DNA of 64,000 bases from positions 1,798,001 to 1,862,000 of the forward strand of contig JADNRZ010000005.1 in NCBI GenBank assembly GCA_015501605.1, written 5' to 3'. Both the position numbers and the translations under genes were made by a program. This DNA is from Panaeolus papilionaceus (Eukaryota; Basidiomycota; Agaricomycetes; Agaricales). The notes beneath the pieces were generated by a model. It did no database searches and was not told the DNA's origin. It was given only the letters and a program-made list of their open reading frames with translations. This document shows, piece by piece, positions 49,166 to 60,484 of the stretch. How positions within the stretch are numbered: the first letter of the stretch is position 1; each line of letters opens with the position of its first letter.

Positions 49166-49565
49166 ATAATGTAAATAGTACACATTGCTTTTCGAATCTT
49201 AATAGTCCTGTTTTCAAGGTATTCAGTAAATCCTTGGTTTTTATCTTGCCTGTGATTAAAAGGATTATCAATGCACCTGAAGCGCGCTGTCTGAACGTCC
49301 GTGGGAGCGATTTTATGGCTGTGAACTGCCTGACTGAGATTAAGTACATCAGGCATAATGATAATTGTTTCGATTTCAGGTGAGATTCGGACTCCATTCT
49401 GATTGTCGAACTAATACTAAATGGCCGTTTCTCGACAAAGCTATAAACGATAACGGAAGCGTTGTTGAGTCCAGTCAAAGCACAAAACGGGCGTAGCAAA
49501 CAAATTTTTAAGTATTTTTTTGGAACATTAAAAATGATAGGAGTGCAAACCTTATACCATTGGAG

Positions 49566-50335
49566 TGCCCGTTTGATCGTTCGTTAAGGCACCCGTGTCC
49601 ATCTCAACCTAATTCGACAAGCTTGGATCAGCGTTGAGACCAAAATTAGAGGTATAGCGTGGGAATTGTTCCCCTCAGACACAACTTAAGCCCCGTACGC
49701 ATTTAATATATTTCATTATAATTGTGATTTATACTAAATATTTGATTTTGCATATTCCATCGACGCCGTTCACAAAAGTGTTAATTCATTTATGCATGCA
49801 TGTGGGCATTCTCCCAAGCCAGGGTGAGCGGCCTCGAGCCCTTCGAGGCGTTCGAGCCTCGGAGCATCTTCTTCGGTTCAACGCTCGATTACCCTGACTA
49901 TGATTGTGTAAGGCCGGCCCTTCGGTCATATGGCCTATGCTATGAAGACTAATAACCCCTGCCGTCCGAGGCCGAAAGCAAGCTCGGCCCTATTTAAAGT
50001 CCGACGGCAGGGCTCTAAATATGGGCACAACTGAAATTTGAGACGAATATATCTGTGTGCACATGCAGGTTGAAACGCGCTCTGTGTGTGCAACTGAGGT
50101 TCAACGAGCTCATTTTGTGACACACATCTGGACGAATTACCTTATTAGGCAATACGCCCGGATGTGCGTCAAGATTTTGAGCTCGAACGCCTGAATCTGT
50201 GTGCCACACACAGAAAAATGTAGAAATCTGTGTGTCGCACACTCAAAATATCGAAATGTGTGTGCCACTTACGCCAAAATTGAAATTTACAGATGTGCAA
50301 CTGCAAAATAATAAATGTGCAGATGGCGTGCCATA
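49566..50335 (-). repeat. Right terminal inverted repeat, unit 2 (outer)
   Basis: Matches 41237-42006 and abuts the right host flank, which begins with the target duplication GAACTCG. Confidence 0.88.
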
Positions 50336-50794
50336 GAACTCGGACATCCAACTAAGTGAGCTTGAAGTAGACGGGAACCTGTCTCATTCATAGATTTTTG
50401 TGTATGTGTATGCGTATGTAGACAGAACGTTCAAGAAATCCCTCGGCAGGTTAATTGGTGATGAGCTCACGCCTATCCGAACGTGTGAAAGTTGTAAAAA
50501 TTAGGCATGAGAACGTTGTACTACTTTCTAAGAGATGAACAAGTTGAAGTCAAGTCAATGGACCTACGAGCATGTGATACGGTCGGTAGGATTTTTATTT
50601 GGTGCGAGCCTGAAATAATGTACCCCTCTGTACCAGTGCGCGTTGGGGACATAGAGTACATAATACACAAGTATTCTCTCAAGGTCAACCAGACACTCAG
50701 AACAAGACGACAAGGCATGCTATGACAAGAAAATGACACAAGCAAGAATTACAACAAGAACAAGGACCCAAAATAAACCGAACCGAAATACCGC

Positions 50795-51290
50795 TGATGT
50801 GCGCGTGGGGAGATCTGAGTGAAAAGGTGAGTGGTGGTAAAGGTGTGACTGGGGGATGAGATAGATGGATGGAAAAGGAAGGTGAGACGCGCGGTACGAG
50901 TTCGTGGGGTCGATATGTAAGAGAAATGAGAAGATGGGAAGGTGAGATGAGTGTGAGATGAAAGGAGACAACGACGGAGGACGAAGACGACGAAAACAAC
51001 GAAAATAAGCGCTGACGAAGGTGTACACGGACACCGGACGAAGACGAAGACGAAATACGAAGACGAAACACGAAATACGAGGGCGGAAAAGGAGTTGTAT
51101 TCGTTGTAAACTAAGTACATGATATATGTATATGATAGAAGATGATGGAAATAGAAAGAAAATACTCGAATATCGGGAAACCAAAAGTGCTCGGCGCGTG
51201 AACGATGCGCTGATGCGAACGGAAATACACGGAAAAACATGGAAAAATCGAAAAATAGAGAGATAAAGGTGCGGTGCTCATCACCGCGAT
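50795..51290 (+). repeat. Dispersed repeat family, copy B
   Basis: Aligns with 16360-16865 over its whole length and, inverted, with 20990-21290. Contains runs of GACGAAGACGAAGACGAAATACGAAGACGAAAC-type simple sequence in its centre. Non-coding; open frames on the minus strand across it are low-complexity. Confidence 0.55.
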
Positions 51291-51473
51291 ATCCCCTCTT
51301 GTAAGGGTCTACTTTTTTTTCCCTTTCAAATTTCACAATTTCACAATATCACAATATCACACCCTACGTCACCCATCCCTGATTGATAATCATCGTGAAA
51401 CACTTCAAGGCCGTTGGACACCACCTTTCACGTTGATGGTAAGTACCATTTTGCCACCGTTGTCCTATGACAG

Positions 51474-51892
51474 ACTCCTAACCACTCACCACTGTGCTGA
51501 CAAAAATCCTTATGTAACAACTTAAGAGTTTTTGACCGCGCAGCGGCAACTGGCACCACTTGCGCAGTGGTTGTCTTTGGCAACGCAAGGGGTAACGCAA
51601 AATTTGAGTAATGACTGTGCGGTTATCTCCTCTCGCTAGGGAAGCTTGTAAGTTAAGTTTGAGACACTCATATTATGGTGCTGGTGAGACCTGCAACTAG
51701 CCAAACAACAGGCGTGGGCTGCACTGCAAGTTAACAAACAATCGGTCTTGACCTCTTGGCTGTGATGGCTAGAGCCCAAGCCGCGTCGGAAAACGTCGGG
51801 GGGCGTTGCCAAACACAACCACTGCGCAGTCAAAAACTCTTAAGTTGTTACATAAGGATTTTTGTCAGCACAGTGGTGAGTGGTTAGGAGTC
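51474..51892. mobile_element. 419-bp foldback element flanked by a 13-bp direct repeat
   Basis: The ends are inverted copies of about 70 bp starting ACTCCTAACCACTCACCACT and including CCTTATGTAACAACTTAAGA. A second inverted block (CGCAGTGGTTGT.TTTGGCAACGC) lies further in. Immediately outside both ends stands TGTCCTATGACAG (51461-51473 and 51893-51905). A 13-bp duplication is longer than usual for DNA transposons, so part of it may be chance or terminal sequence. No coding content. Confidence 0.75.
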
Positions 51893-52299
51893 TGTCCTAT
51901 GACAGCTTGTCTTTGATGCGCTCTCTTAAATCGGACTGTCAGCTTAGGCCTCTGTTTAGTTTTTGCCTATTTAGTGTCGCTCATAGTCGCCCTTATCCCT
52001 TGCCCTCTTTTTCACATATTTGCTACACCCGTTCACTGTCGCAGGGAAAACTCGTAGACAGTGAGATACAAATCATAAAGATGTGGGAGCGAAGAGAGAG
52101 GGTTCCATTTTGCGGACATGGTCTATAAATTACCTACTATTCAAATCAATCTGCTACCACTAGATCTGCACGCAAAAATTAAAGATTTCCAAACAGCAAC
52201 TATGTACTATACTGTCTTCATGTATGCTGTAGCCCTCTCCCACGGTGTGCCTGAAGGGGCTAGGGCGGGGAAACCAAATTGGGTCGACTTTGTTGAGTT

Positions 52300-53720
52300 C
52301 ATGGACTGAGGTTTGCAATAGTCGATTATACAGGTTCCCCAAGGTATTGGTACCCATGTCGAAGGTACTGAGTTCCTGGAAGTACTTCAGCAATTGTCTG
52401 AAAGACATCCATAGTAACCTCAGTGTCAAACCATCGACTTGGAGTGTTACATCAATGCTTCAAGATGTCTTAGATCTTGCCAAGCATTGATCATCGTTTG
52501 GATTGTTTATTTGGTAAATAGGAGGGTCTGTTGAGAACGATGAGAACCTGAATCGGAAGAGGGTGTAACTTGTGATAGAGAGTGGACAGGGCTGCAATAC
52601 AACTGATTCGAGCTTAGAAAAGGCGAAACGATTTATGGATTCAAATAGATTCGCCCTGTCAAAGATTTGAAGTGGATGTCTGGTAAAATCAGAGCCATGG
52701 ACAATGTCACTTATTATCAGGAACTGTGTGTGAGACAGAAAATCAATCATTCTTTCCAATGGAGAGACAATTGGTAGGTGTTTTAGGGGAGTACAGGTGA
52801 TGATTGCTCATAGTGCCCCAGTTAAAAGAGTAAGCTGTAAGATGAAGGTCATAGATTTTCGGGAACTGCAAAAGGACAAGCTGCACAGAATGGTATCTCT
52901 CCTGCCTTTAAGGTGCAAAACCTTGAGATTGGACAACAAGGAGATGGCGGTGAGGTCATCTGCTTTACTAGAAGCTCGATATGGAGAAAACAAAGGGAGG
53001 GATTGCTCAGTACACAATGTATTTTAGACATTCTTCTACAAGGCTATTGTTCAGGATGTTGTGGTTTGAATGGGACGAGCGTTGTGTGGGGAGTGTGCAA
53101 GAAACGAGGACAGTCACCACTTTAAACAAGTTAATTCGTGACTCATTTGTGGTGTGCAGCAAGTATACTGTAATGCGATGGTGTCAGATAAGAACATAGA
53201 GGCAGTTGGTTGGGTAGCCTATTACATTGAACCATGTGAGCATATTATACACTTGAACGTACACTTAATGACCCAGTCGTATATACGCTGTAATCTTGCT
53301 GTTGTCCACATCATTTTCTCAGGAAATAAGATGAGGGAACTGGGCATCCACCAACATAGCAAAACGAGGCGCATCTTGCACCATTGTTGGCTGACAGTCA
53401 ATCCTGGTAGGCATCCAAGGCGAGCTCTTGGGTCAAAAGTTTGGGAAAGCCCTCTGCAATAATTTAGAATGCATCTGTGGTAAGCTCTGACAATGTGTAC
53501 ACTATTTGGACCCAAAGAAACTTCCATGAATTCAGATGGTGATCTAGGAGAAACTGACCTGGCACAGAGGTGGAACGGTGTAGGGAGACAAGGAACAGGG
53601 TCAGGATGTTGAGTGTGTTCCTTCTGGCATCGGACTCTGAAATTGACACCCTGAAGCTGAGTGACAAATGTCCCTCCACACATGTGGGTCAAAACGTTGA
53701 TTGAAATGGCTTGTGTTCCT
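52300..53720 (-). pseudogene. Possible F-box/LRR-type gene remains
   Basis: Minus-strand pieces in changing frames resemble agaric F-box/LRR proteins: DPHVWRDICHSAS near 53690 (compare the TP.LW..I segment of such proteins), NTLNILTLFLVSLHRS near 53600, LTAISLLSNLKVLHLKGRRD near 52940 and LESVVLQPCPLSITSYTLF near 52600. No continuous model could be built, so this is a weak call; the pieces might belong to unrelated sequence. Confidence 0.3.
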
Positions 53721-54087
53721 TGATATTTTATTGTTGCGTTCTATGTATGGAAAGTGCACGAAAGCAAAACGAGTAGTTGAAACCAAAAGAATGAGATACA
53801 TATGTAGGTCCATGAATAATGTATAATATAATTATAGGTGGGTAATGTAGCAGATGAGCCGAAGGTGGCGATATAAAAATATGACTGTGTAGCAATGCAC
53901 AACGTCATTGTGTTGGTCTGTTCCTGTGTGGCAGAGCACATTGTTGTGATGCTGTTGAAGTGGTAGTTGGGGTAGACTCTGCAACCACTTCCTCCTCCCC
54001 ATGTGGGTCGAGTTGATCAAGGTGTGGCAATGATGTGCAGAGGTGTGGGTTGAGGGCGATATACTGTAGGCTCTTCCTCATATGTCA

Positions 54088-54330
54088 GTTCATGACAATT
54101 TCAGGGCAAATATCACGCATCCTCTGCTTCATGCCTTCATCAGCCACAGGAAGGAGTGTGAGCAAAGCATCAAGAGAGTTTCTGTATTGATCAATGTAAG
54201 TAATCGTGGCCTGTCAAGTAGTTGAAGGGTATGGTGTACCTGAAGTAACAGGAGAAGATGGTCTTGAAGAAGATGTGACCGAAGAGCGGTCACTTCCAGG
54301 GAAGATGTGCAAGAAGAAACACTATTTGAG
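54088..54330 (-). pseudogene. C-terminal gene fragment of unknown type
   Basis: The minus strand reads ITYIDQYRNSLDALLTLLPV followed by ADEGMKQRMRDICPEIVMN and a stop, preceded by a Ser/Pro-rich stretch (SSVTSSSRPSSPVTSG). It looks like a final exon, but no upstream exons were found and the family is not recognised. Confidence 0.3.
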
Positions 54331-55539
54331 CATGATGAGCGAGAAGCCCTGAAGGCTCATCGATGGATTTCAAGCATTGCACAGGCGGGAGACGAGAGAG
54401 CATGAGATGGCATAGCTGATGAAAGATATCTTGCGCTGACACATGAGGGTGAGACTGGGTCAGTCAAGACTATAAAAAAAAGATGGAGACGAGCTACTAA
54501 CTGAATATGTACTCTGTGGCCACTTGAATATGGCCAATTGATTCTCCAATCGCACATATACTCTTGACTTTTCTGAATTGACAGGACCTTGCAACATGTG
54601 TCAGGTTCAAGTGGGTGCCCGACAACCTATCATCACCTCTAGCAGTTAGCATATTGTTTTTTTTTGTCAATATATTGAGGCATACGGACCAGGCTCCCTG
54701 GGATGTATACTATCTGGTGTTGTGAAAAGCCACATAAACTATTGAAAATGTATTCGGGATCTTAATCGTTGAAAACGAAGAGTTGCCTGGACGAGCATAA
54801 TTAGCAACTTGAGCTCAATGCTATGTGCCTTGTGAAAGGACCCACCACACACAAGGACAAAAAGTCAAGAACTCGAACAAGGGGGAATCAGGATCATGCT
54901 GTCTGTATATATGTGGAGGAGGATGTGTAGAAAGAGTTGAGTTGGTGGAAACTTGAAGGCTTTGTTGCTATTAGTTCAGGGTCGACTTTGGCCATTGACA
55001 TCGGTGTTGGTGTGAAGATGTTGAGGGTGGTGAGATGAGGAGGGCAGAGTGGGAGGTGAAAACCATGACTTTATCATTGGGATATGAAGATGACCAGGAC
55101 GAAGTCAAGAACTTGACAAGGCTATTGGAGACTGTAGTAGAATTCCTTTGGGACAACACTCCTGAGAGAGCAGATATGGGTGGATTGAAGGAGATGTGGC
55201 GAATTTTGTAGGCACAACCACATACCAATACAAGCTAGGAATTGTAGCAAACCATGCAAGGGAGTGAGCATAATAGGCTCTCCAACGACAGGAATACACC
55301 AGATGGGATGAATGAGTAACATGGCAGGGAGATCCAGGTGGGTATGTTGATCGATATCAAAGGGATTCTGGAGAGAATGTCAGGTCATCGTATTGGGGGA
55401 AAGGTGCATTGATTTCGACGCTCAGTGTCAGACACAACAGGCATACATGGGGCGTGCAAGAGAGAGAGAATAGGTTTGGCAGGCACGTGCATCTGTGGAG
55501 GATACAATGGAGATGCTGCCTGATGGGATTCAGGTAGAC

Positions 55540-56737
55540 TATGGTGTACCATGTGCACTTTTATTATTTCTCATGTATATCTACTGAAGATTATGTCAAT
55601 GTCTATGTGTTCATTTTCTGTGAGGGCTGATATTTGAATAGATGTGTATCTGTTGAGACAAGTCAGATATAGATGCGAAAATTCACCAATGTATATCTCT
55701 CAACTCAATATATCTGTGGGTTTGTCACATTTGACCCAGTTATATCTCACAAAATTGAGATACATACAACACAGTTCTGGTGTGTATATTTTCACAAATG
55801 CTGATATATATACAACACCAATAGGCCTTGTCTCTCAATATACAGTGCCTTCACATGGGGTTCAGGTTAACCTTCAGCAGCTCTTCGGCTCAGCCCTGAG
55901 ATTGATGGGACCTCGGCACTATCTTGGCAGTCATGCAACCACTTGAAAACACACTCACAGGTCAAGTTGTGCTTGCTTCCAAGCTCTGCAGCATTTACCT
56001 CAAAATTTTAAAATGTGAGATATTTATATGAGTACATTAACATACAACCTTCAATGTTTTACACTTAATTAGGCTTGAATACAAAGCAAATAGAAATGGA
56101 GCTTCAAGGAGTGCAGAGAAGGTGAACTGCTGACTCTTCATCCAGGTATTTGGAGGAGTTGCATCTATTATTTGGGTTACAAAATTGAATCCTTCAATTG
56201 ACTCTGATGTCACCTCCACAATCTTGAGTTGATTTTGGACACACCCCAGTAATAATTCCCTTTGGTACCAATTCATAGTAACACGACACTCAAACACATG
56301 AACTCAGTCTGCCATCACGACTCACGAGTGCTGGAATATTTGATGCCAAATTGATGGCCATGATGCTGCCAAAATTGCTGAAACCCTGCGTCAACCAGTC
56401 CATTTGTTGTGCATATCTACAAGCCCACAGATAAATCAGCAAATTATTTGTACTTGTGCAAATGTTAACATTATTGGATACATACCATGATTAATTTCAT
56501 ATCTATCTGATGTGTCGAACCTGGGGTGGGATATATGTGCAGAAATTTTCATCAACTGGCTGATGTATACAGAAAGTGAATATATACCAGCACATTTTCT
56601 GCATCTATATCCCACACTTGTGAATAGACACACGCATGTGTACATATTAGCTTTGTTTAAAGTGGAGCCTTTATACACGCTACTAAAAGAGAGTAGATAG
56701 ACAACAAAATTAATAAAAGTGCACATGGTACACCATA
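55540..56737. mobile_element. 1198-bp non-autonomous relative of the BTB transposon
   Basis: Both ends carry TATGGTGTACCATGTGCAC continuing to TTTTATTA, inverted, 27 bp perfect. This corresponds to the terminus of the big composite (TATGG...CC AT.TGCAC.TTTATTATTT). Perfect 7-bp duplications GGTAGAC flank it at 55533-55539 and 56738-56744. Subterminal sequence repeats ATATATCTG/CAACTC-type motifs. No transposase remains; a minus-strand frame at 56037-56297 has no recognisable domain. Confidence 0.85.
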
Positions 56738-56744
56738 GGTAGAC

Positions 56745-58144
56745 ATGTACAAAATTAGCCATGTGAAACAAAGGAAGAAAAAATAGGGGTTGACAGAGGA
56801 GATAAACCTTAAAATATTAGAAGTTAAGGTTGAACTATTGGCCTGAAGATGTGAAAGAGCACATGGATGCCCTTGCCTCCCTACTCGTCCCTGGGGATTT
56901 TCTGGTGGTTTTGAAAGGATTGTGTCAAGGTTTTCCATTAGCTTGGGGGCAGTCGACTTTAATAGACCCCTTCAGATCTCCCTTCAAGTAGGCCATCAAA
57001 TTTCACTCAAGCTCTACATGCTTAATAGTCTTTATCTTTAACTCTGAGATTCAGAGATCGCTGCTCTGCTAAATCAGATCCTCATCTAGCAATTGTAAGG
57101 GCACCTCAGACACACACAAGTCCTGGGGGAGATCCAAAGATATATATCAGCTCTACATAAATACAGGAAGTAGGCTCACCTGGGGGAGATCCAAAGAGAA
57201 AGAGGTAAAGGATCAAACCCAGGTGAAACAGCTATTTAAGTGATGAGCTGGCATTGGTATCAGCCTTGATGCCAAACAATGCCTTTGGAAACAAACAAAG
57301 GGAAACACAAAGGAATGACTATGTAACAGTGGCAACAACTAAATAATGAATGAATGGCAACTAAAGGAGAGTGTAATATAATATCTATGAGTCCATGATA
57401 TGTCCAGATAATGAAATAGAGCAAAGGAAATGGAGAAAGGAGAGACAGAGAGATGATAATAAGGAAAGGAATAGGGGGTAGCAGGAGATCCCCTGACAGC
57501 AATCCATTGTGTTTATCTAAATATACATGTAAACTAGCAAATAATGGGGTGGCACACAGTACAAACACATATCTCCTTCTTTGGAATGTTTCAGTTTCAA
57601 TGATCTTGCATCTTAATTCGCTTGTCACTTGAGAAGGTAGGGCAGTCCATAGGCTACATTTTTCCATTGACTCTCTGACCCTGGACTACTGTGTCTCCCT
57701 GGTGACAGTGGAACCACATGTAGCATGTAGAGCTATGAATAGGGTAATATGTTTTGATCAACTGTCCAATACAAAATTGCACTCTGGTTCCAAGAAACTA
57801 TCTAATGGAGCAGATCAGTCCAATGAGATGAAGGATTTTTCTGATATTGTAGTGATAGAGGGGCTAATCTGTGTGGTGCTCCAGAGACTGGTGCTCAGGA
57901 GACTGGTGACTGGTGTCTTTGGTTTGGAAGTAAGAGTGTTGAAAACTTGAGAGCACTGGGAGGGGGTGGGAGGGAAAGAAAAAGAGAATACAAGGATATG
58001 GAGCCAAGCGACATGTCGTTGCGTTGACTAGAGAGCGAGGTGGAGTTGAATGAGATTTATGAGGACAAGTGGACAAGTCACCAAGGGTTGACTTGTTCAT
58101 GTAACCAAGATGTTCAATCCTTATGCAGACAAACTACATATTTC
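56745..58144. other. Intergenic, nothing recognised
   Basis: Contains a short direct repeat CCTGGGGGAGATCCAAAGA at about 57123 and 57180. No gene is supported; short frames on both strands lack domains. Confidence 0.35.
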
Positions 58145-58700
58145 CATTCAACTTGCAGCATTGGTGGCAGCTTGGTAACTTGGAAGTTACAGACGAGAAG
58201 TTGCAATGGTTACAAAATGAGAGACGAATGTGAACAAATATGGTCTGCGAAGTGGTGTGTCAGCTATTGAAAGAATGCAAGAAGAAGATGCAATTAGATG
58301 CGACTCACTTGCAACATTGTTCTTGGTGGTGATAGTTTCACCATACCAGAGACACAAGAAAAGGCCCTTTTCATCCGTGTTCTTCCTTCGAGTAGTTGAG
58401 TGGCTTCTCCCAGATGGAGCACCAATGCATGTGTATGACTGGCACCGATTCTCGATACTTGAGTAAACCTCCTGTGGGAGAGAAGATAGGTACTTGTTCA
58501 ACGCCTTCTCGGTGCCCAAAATTTTGATGTTCTGGTTTGTCATATCTTGGTTAGGGAGTACCTTGAAGGATGTCATAATCTTGGTAATCCTCTTTGATGG
58601 CTCGATAAGTTGGTCATTGGGCACAACAACACTTGGATTTAATGCCACCACTTGGGTCCCTTGTGATTGGGGGCCATGTTCTGTTGGATGGTACTGTGTG
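58145..58700 (-). pseudogene. C2H2-type zinc-finger protein, family member 5, disrupted
   Basis: The minus strand retains the family block (RITKIMTSFKVLPNQD, RSHSTTRRKNTDEKGLFLCLW) and the shared intron (58308-58245). The second zinc-binding Cys of finger 1 is Tyr (LCLWYGET). The RAH of finger 1 has become CSH, and about 8 nt are missing after it, shifting the frame before finger 2, whose remains (FCNHCNFSSV) are still legible. Upstream coding sequence stops at the terminus of the element at 58701, which is inserted in the gene. Confidence 0.75.
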
Positions 58701-58809
58701 TATGGTGTGCTGTTTGCACAAATATTAAATATGCTCCTAACCTCTACGAAAATATAGTAGCTACCTGAACCTTCATAATAAATATACAATGTGTGCCCAA
58801 AGTCTAAAG

Positions 58810-59055
58810 TGTATGTGCACGCCAACTCTCGGAGCATGCATGCCAACTCTCAGAGTGTGCACGCTAACTCTTGATGCATGCACACCAACTCTCAGAGTAT
58901 CCACGTATACTCATGGAGGGTAGACCCCAACTCCAAGTCTTGAAACATGTACCCCAACTCTCGGTGAACACCAACTCCCAGAGTGACACGGATACTCTTG
59001 GGCATGGACTCCCAACTCCCAAGGTGTACACCACAGCTCTCAGTGCGTGCACACA
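58810..59055 (+). repeat. Degenerate short tandem motif array
   Basis: About eight to ten copies of (C)CAACTCTC(A/G)GAG or CCAACTCCCA-type units, separated by TGCACGC/CATGCA-type spacers. Located just inside the left terminus of the older element, in the place where the composite has its repeated ATCTGTGTG motifs. Probably a subterminal repeat array. Confidence 0.6.
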
Positions 59056-59369
59056 GCAAGCAGAATAGCACTTTGACTATTTAGCTGGAGAAAACGATCT
59101 AGATATTGATATAAGGTGACCTGAGATCATTCAGCGATCCACGGATTGTCGCATCAAGATCATTGTCAGTCTGTCAATGACAATGACAGGAGAGGGAGGA
59201 GTGATTGACTATGCTCGATTGTTGTTCATAATTGAGTGTATGGTCAAGGTTTAACAATAATCGCCAAGGTTGATACCAAAACAAGCCAAGTATGACTCTA
59301 AGCTTTGACAATGACTACAAATCGACCAGTAGGTAATACTCTAAGTTCTAGGAATGTCACAAGCTAGTT

Positions 59370-60349
59370 CTACTCCTCCATACGCTCATCCTGTAGAATA
59401 TTGGCTTCAATACAACTTTTTGCATTGTCATAGAGATCATCCTCAATCCCGAAATCCTCACCATGTTCCAGCTCTGATAAAGCAAAAGGGTGACATGGTG
59501 TAGGATTTGGTGAGGACCTGACCATCACTTGATGGATTGTCCTCAAAGCAAGCGGTGTAGTTGGATGAAAAGTGGGTGCCACAATGTGGGTACGCCAATC
59601 ACTGACCCATTGCACATAATATTTGTGATGGTCAAGGCACATGTCAACCTGTGGCATAGAGGACGGAATGGCTACTAACAACTGATGCACTTCATCAAGC
59701 CGAACCCTAAGCTTCAGAAGCGGAACATAGACAGCACAGTTATCAAAAGACCATTAACTTAACAGTTGTTTAATAGCAGATCGAATGAGATCAGCCAATC
59801 TGTCCCATCTCTTATAACCAACAGCCAGATTCAGGTGGAAAAAAGGATCCTGCTCTACTTCCCACAAACCCTCCCAACAGAAATCATCCACAGCAGGCAT
59901 GTCAAACTGATCAGCAAGGCGCATCAACCTCACAAGGTTGTCCTTCTGGAAGGGGTGGTTTGCATATTCAGGTGGCCTGGAGATTGTCAGTCTCTATAAT
60001 TAATAGGCCCACAGATGTGTAATTGACTCACTTGCCACCAAATGTTAGCCATTGGACCAAGGGTTCAAACTCCTTGACCTCAATACCATGTAAGCACAGT
60101 GGATTTCTCTCTGTTCCTTCACCTGTGGTTCCAAGTGCTGGTGATTCATCAAACATCCCCCTAAACACACCAGAGTACTTGACAAGGTCACTTCATTCAA
60201 GCCAATAGAGGGTACCATGAACCTAATAAAATGGTAAATGTCAACACAGATATCAATATAAGAATTTCACTAACAGCGATGACCAACCCAGATGCTTCAT
60301 GGGTGACTTTTGAGATGGAAGAATCAATAGTGGGTGCTGATAGGGACAT
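59370..60349 (-). pseudogene. BTB2 of the older element, with in-frame stops
   Basis: Model exons 60349-60275, 60222-60032 and 59976-59370 total 291 codons, against 291 residues plus a stop in the composite's BTB2. The BTB core is very clear: DLVKYSGVFRGMFDES, NPLCLHGIEVKEFEPLVQWL, then LVRLMRLADQFDMPAVDDF. A TGA at 60193-60195 interrupts GTLYWLE-SDLVKYS and a TAA at 59754-59756 interrupts AIKQLLS-WSFDN. In both places the frame continues in register with the intact homologue. Confidence 0.75.
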
Positions 60350-60484
60350 GAACAGGACGTTTGGAGGCAGAATACTGACTTGTAGGTGTTGTACTTTGAA
60401 AAGTATTTGGATTTTGTTTGCTTTTTTATAGCTGGAGACATCAATTTCTGTTTAATTTGTACTTAATTTTACATTGCATATTTA

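Larger units (their letters stand above)
32695..50335. mobile_element. BTB-carrying DDE transposon, tandem composite (17.6 kb)
   Basis: The left terminus begins TATGGCACGCCATCTGCAC and the right terminus is its inverted copy ending at 50335. The insertion is flanked by perfect 7-bp direct repeats GAACTCG at 32688-32694 and 50336-50342. A single unit (32695-42006) holds, left to right, a polypurine tract, an acidic protein gene (-), a transposase gene (-), BTB1 (+), BTB2 (+) and the right TIR. Segment 33678-42007 is then repeated at 42008-50336, so the composite has one left and two right termini. All coding frames compared are identical between units apart from one T in a homopolymer, so duplication is very recent or an assembly effect. 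CpG-rich codon use is retained, unlike the older relative at 58.7 kb. Confidence 0.9.
42008..50336 (+). repeat. Tandem duplication, unit 2 (8329 bp)
   Basis: Second copy of 33678-42007. It lacks the left TIR and the 0.2 kb next to it, so it could only be mobilised together with unit 1 or through the cryptic TATGGG end. Confidence 0.9.
51906..55532. other. Gene-poor decayed region
   Basis: CpG-poor sequence with fragments rather than genes (see entries at 52300-53720 and 54088-54330). The rest shows no recognisable gene. The last 7 bp before 55540 are the target duplication of the next element. Confidence 0.4.

Noticed and set aside
59758..59780. An intron in the last exon of old BTB2 (GTTAAG ... 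TTAG)
   Set aside because: The intact homologue has no intron here and the sequence on both sides aligns without a gap in the same frame, so the TAA is a stop mutation rather than intronic.
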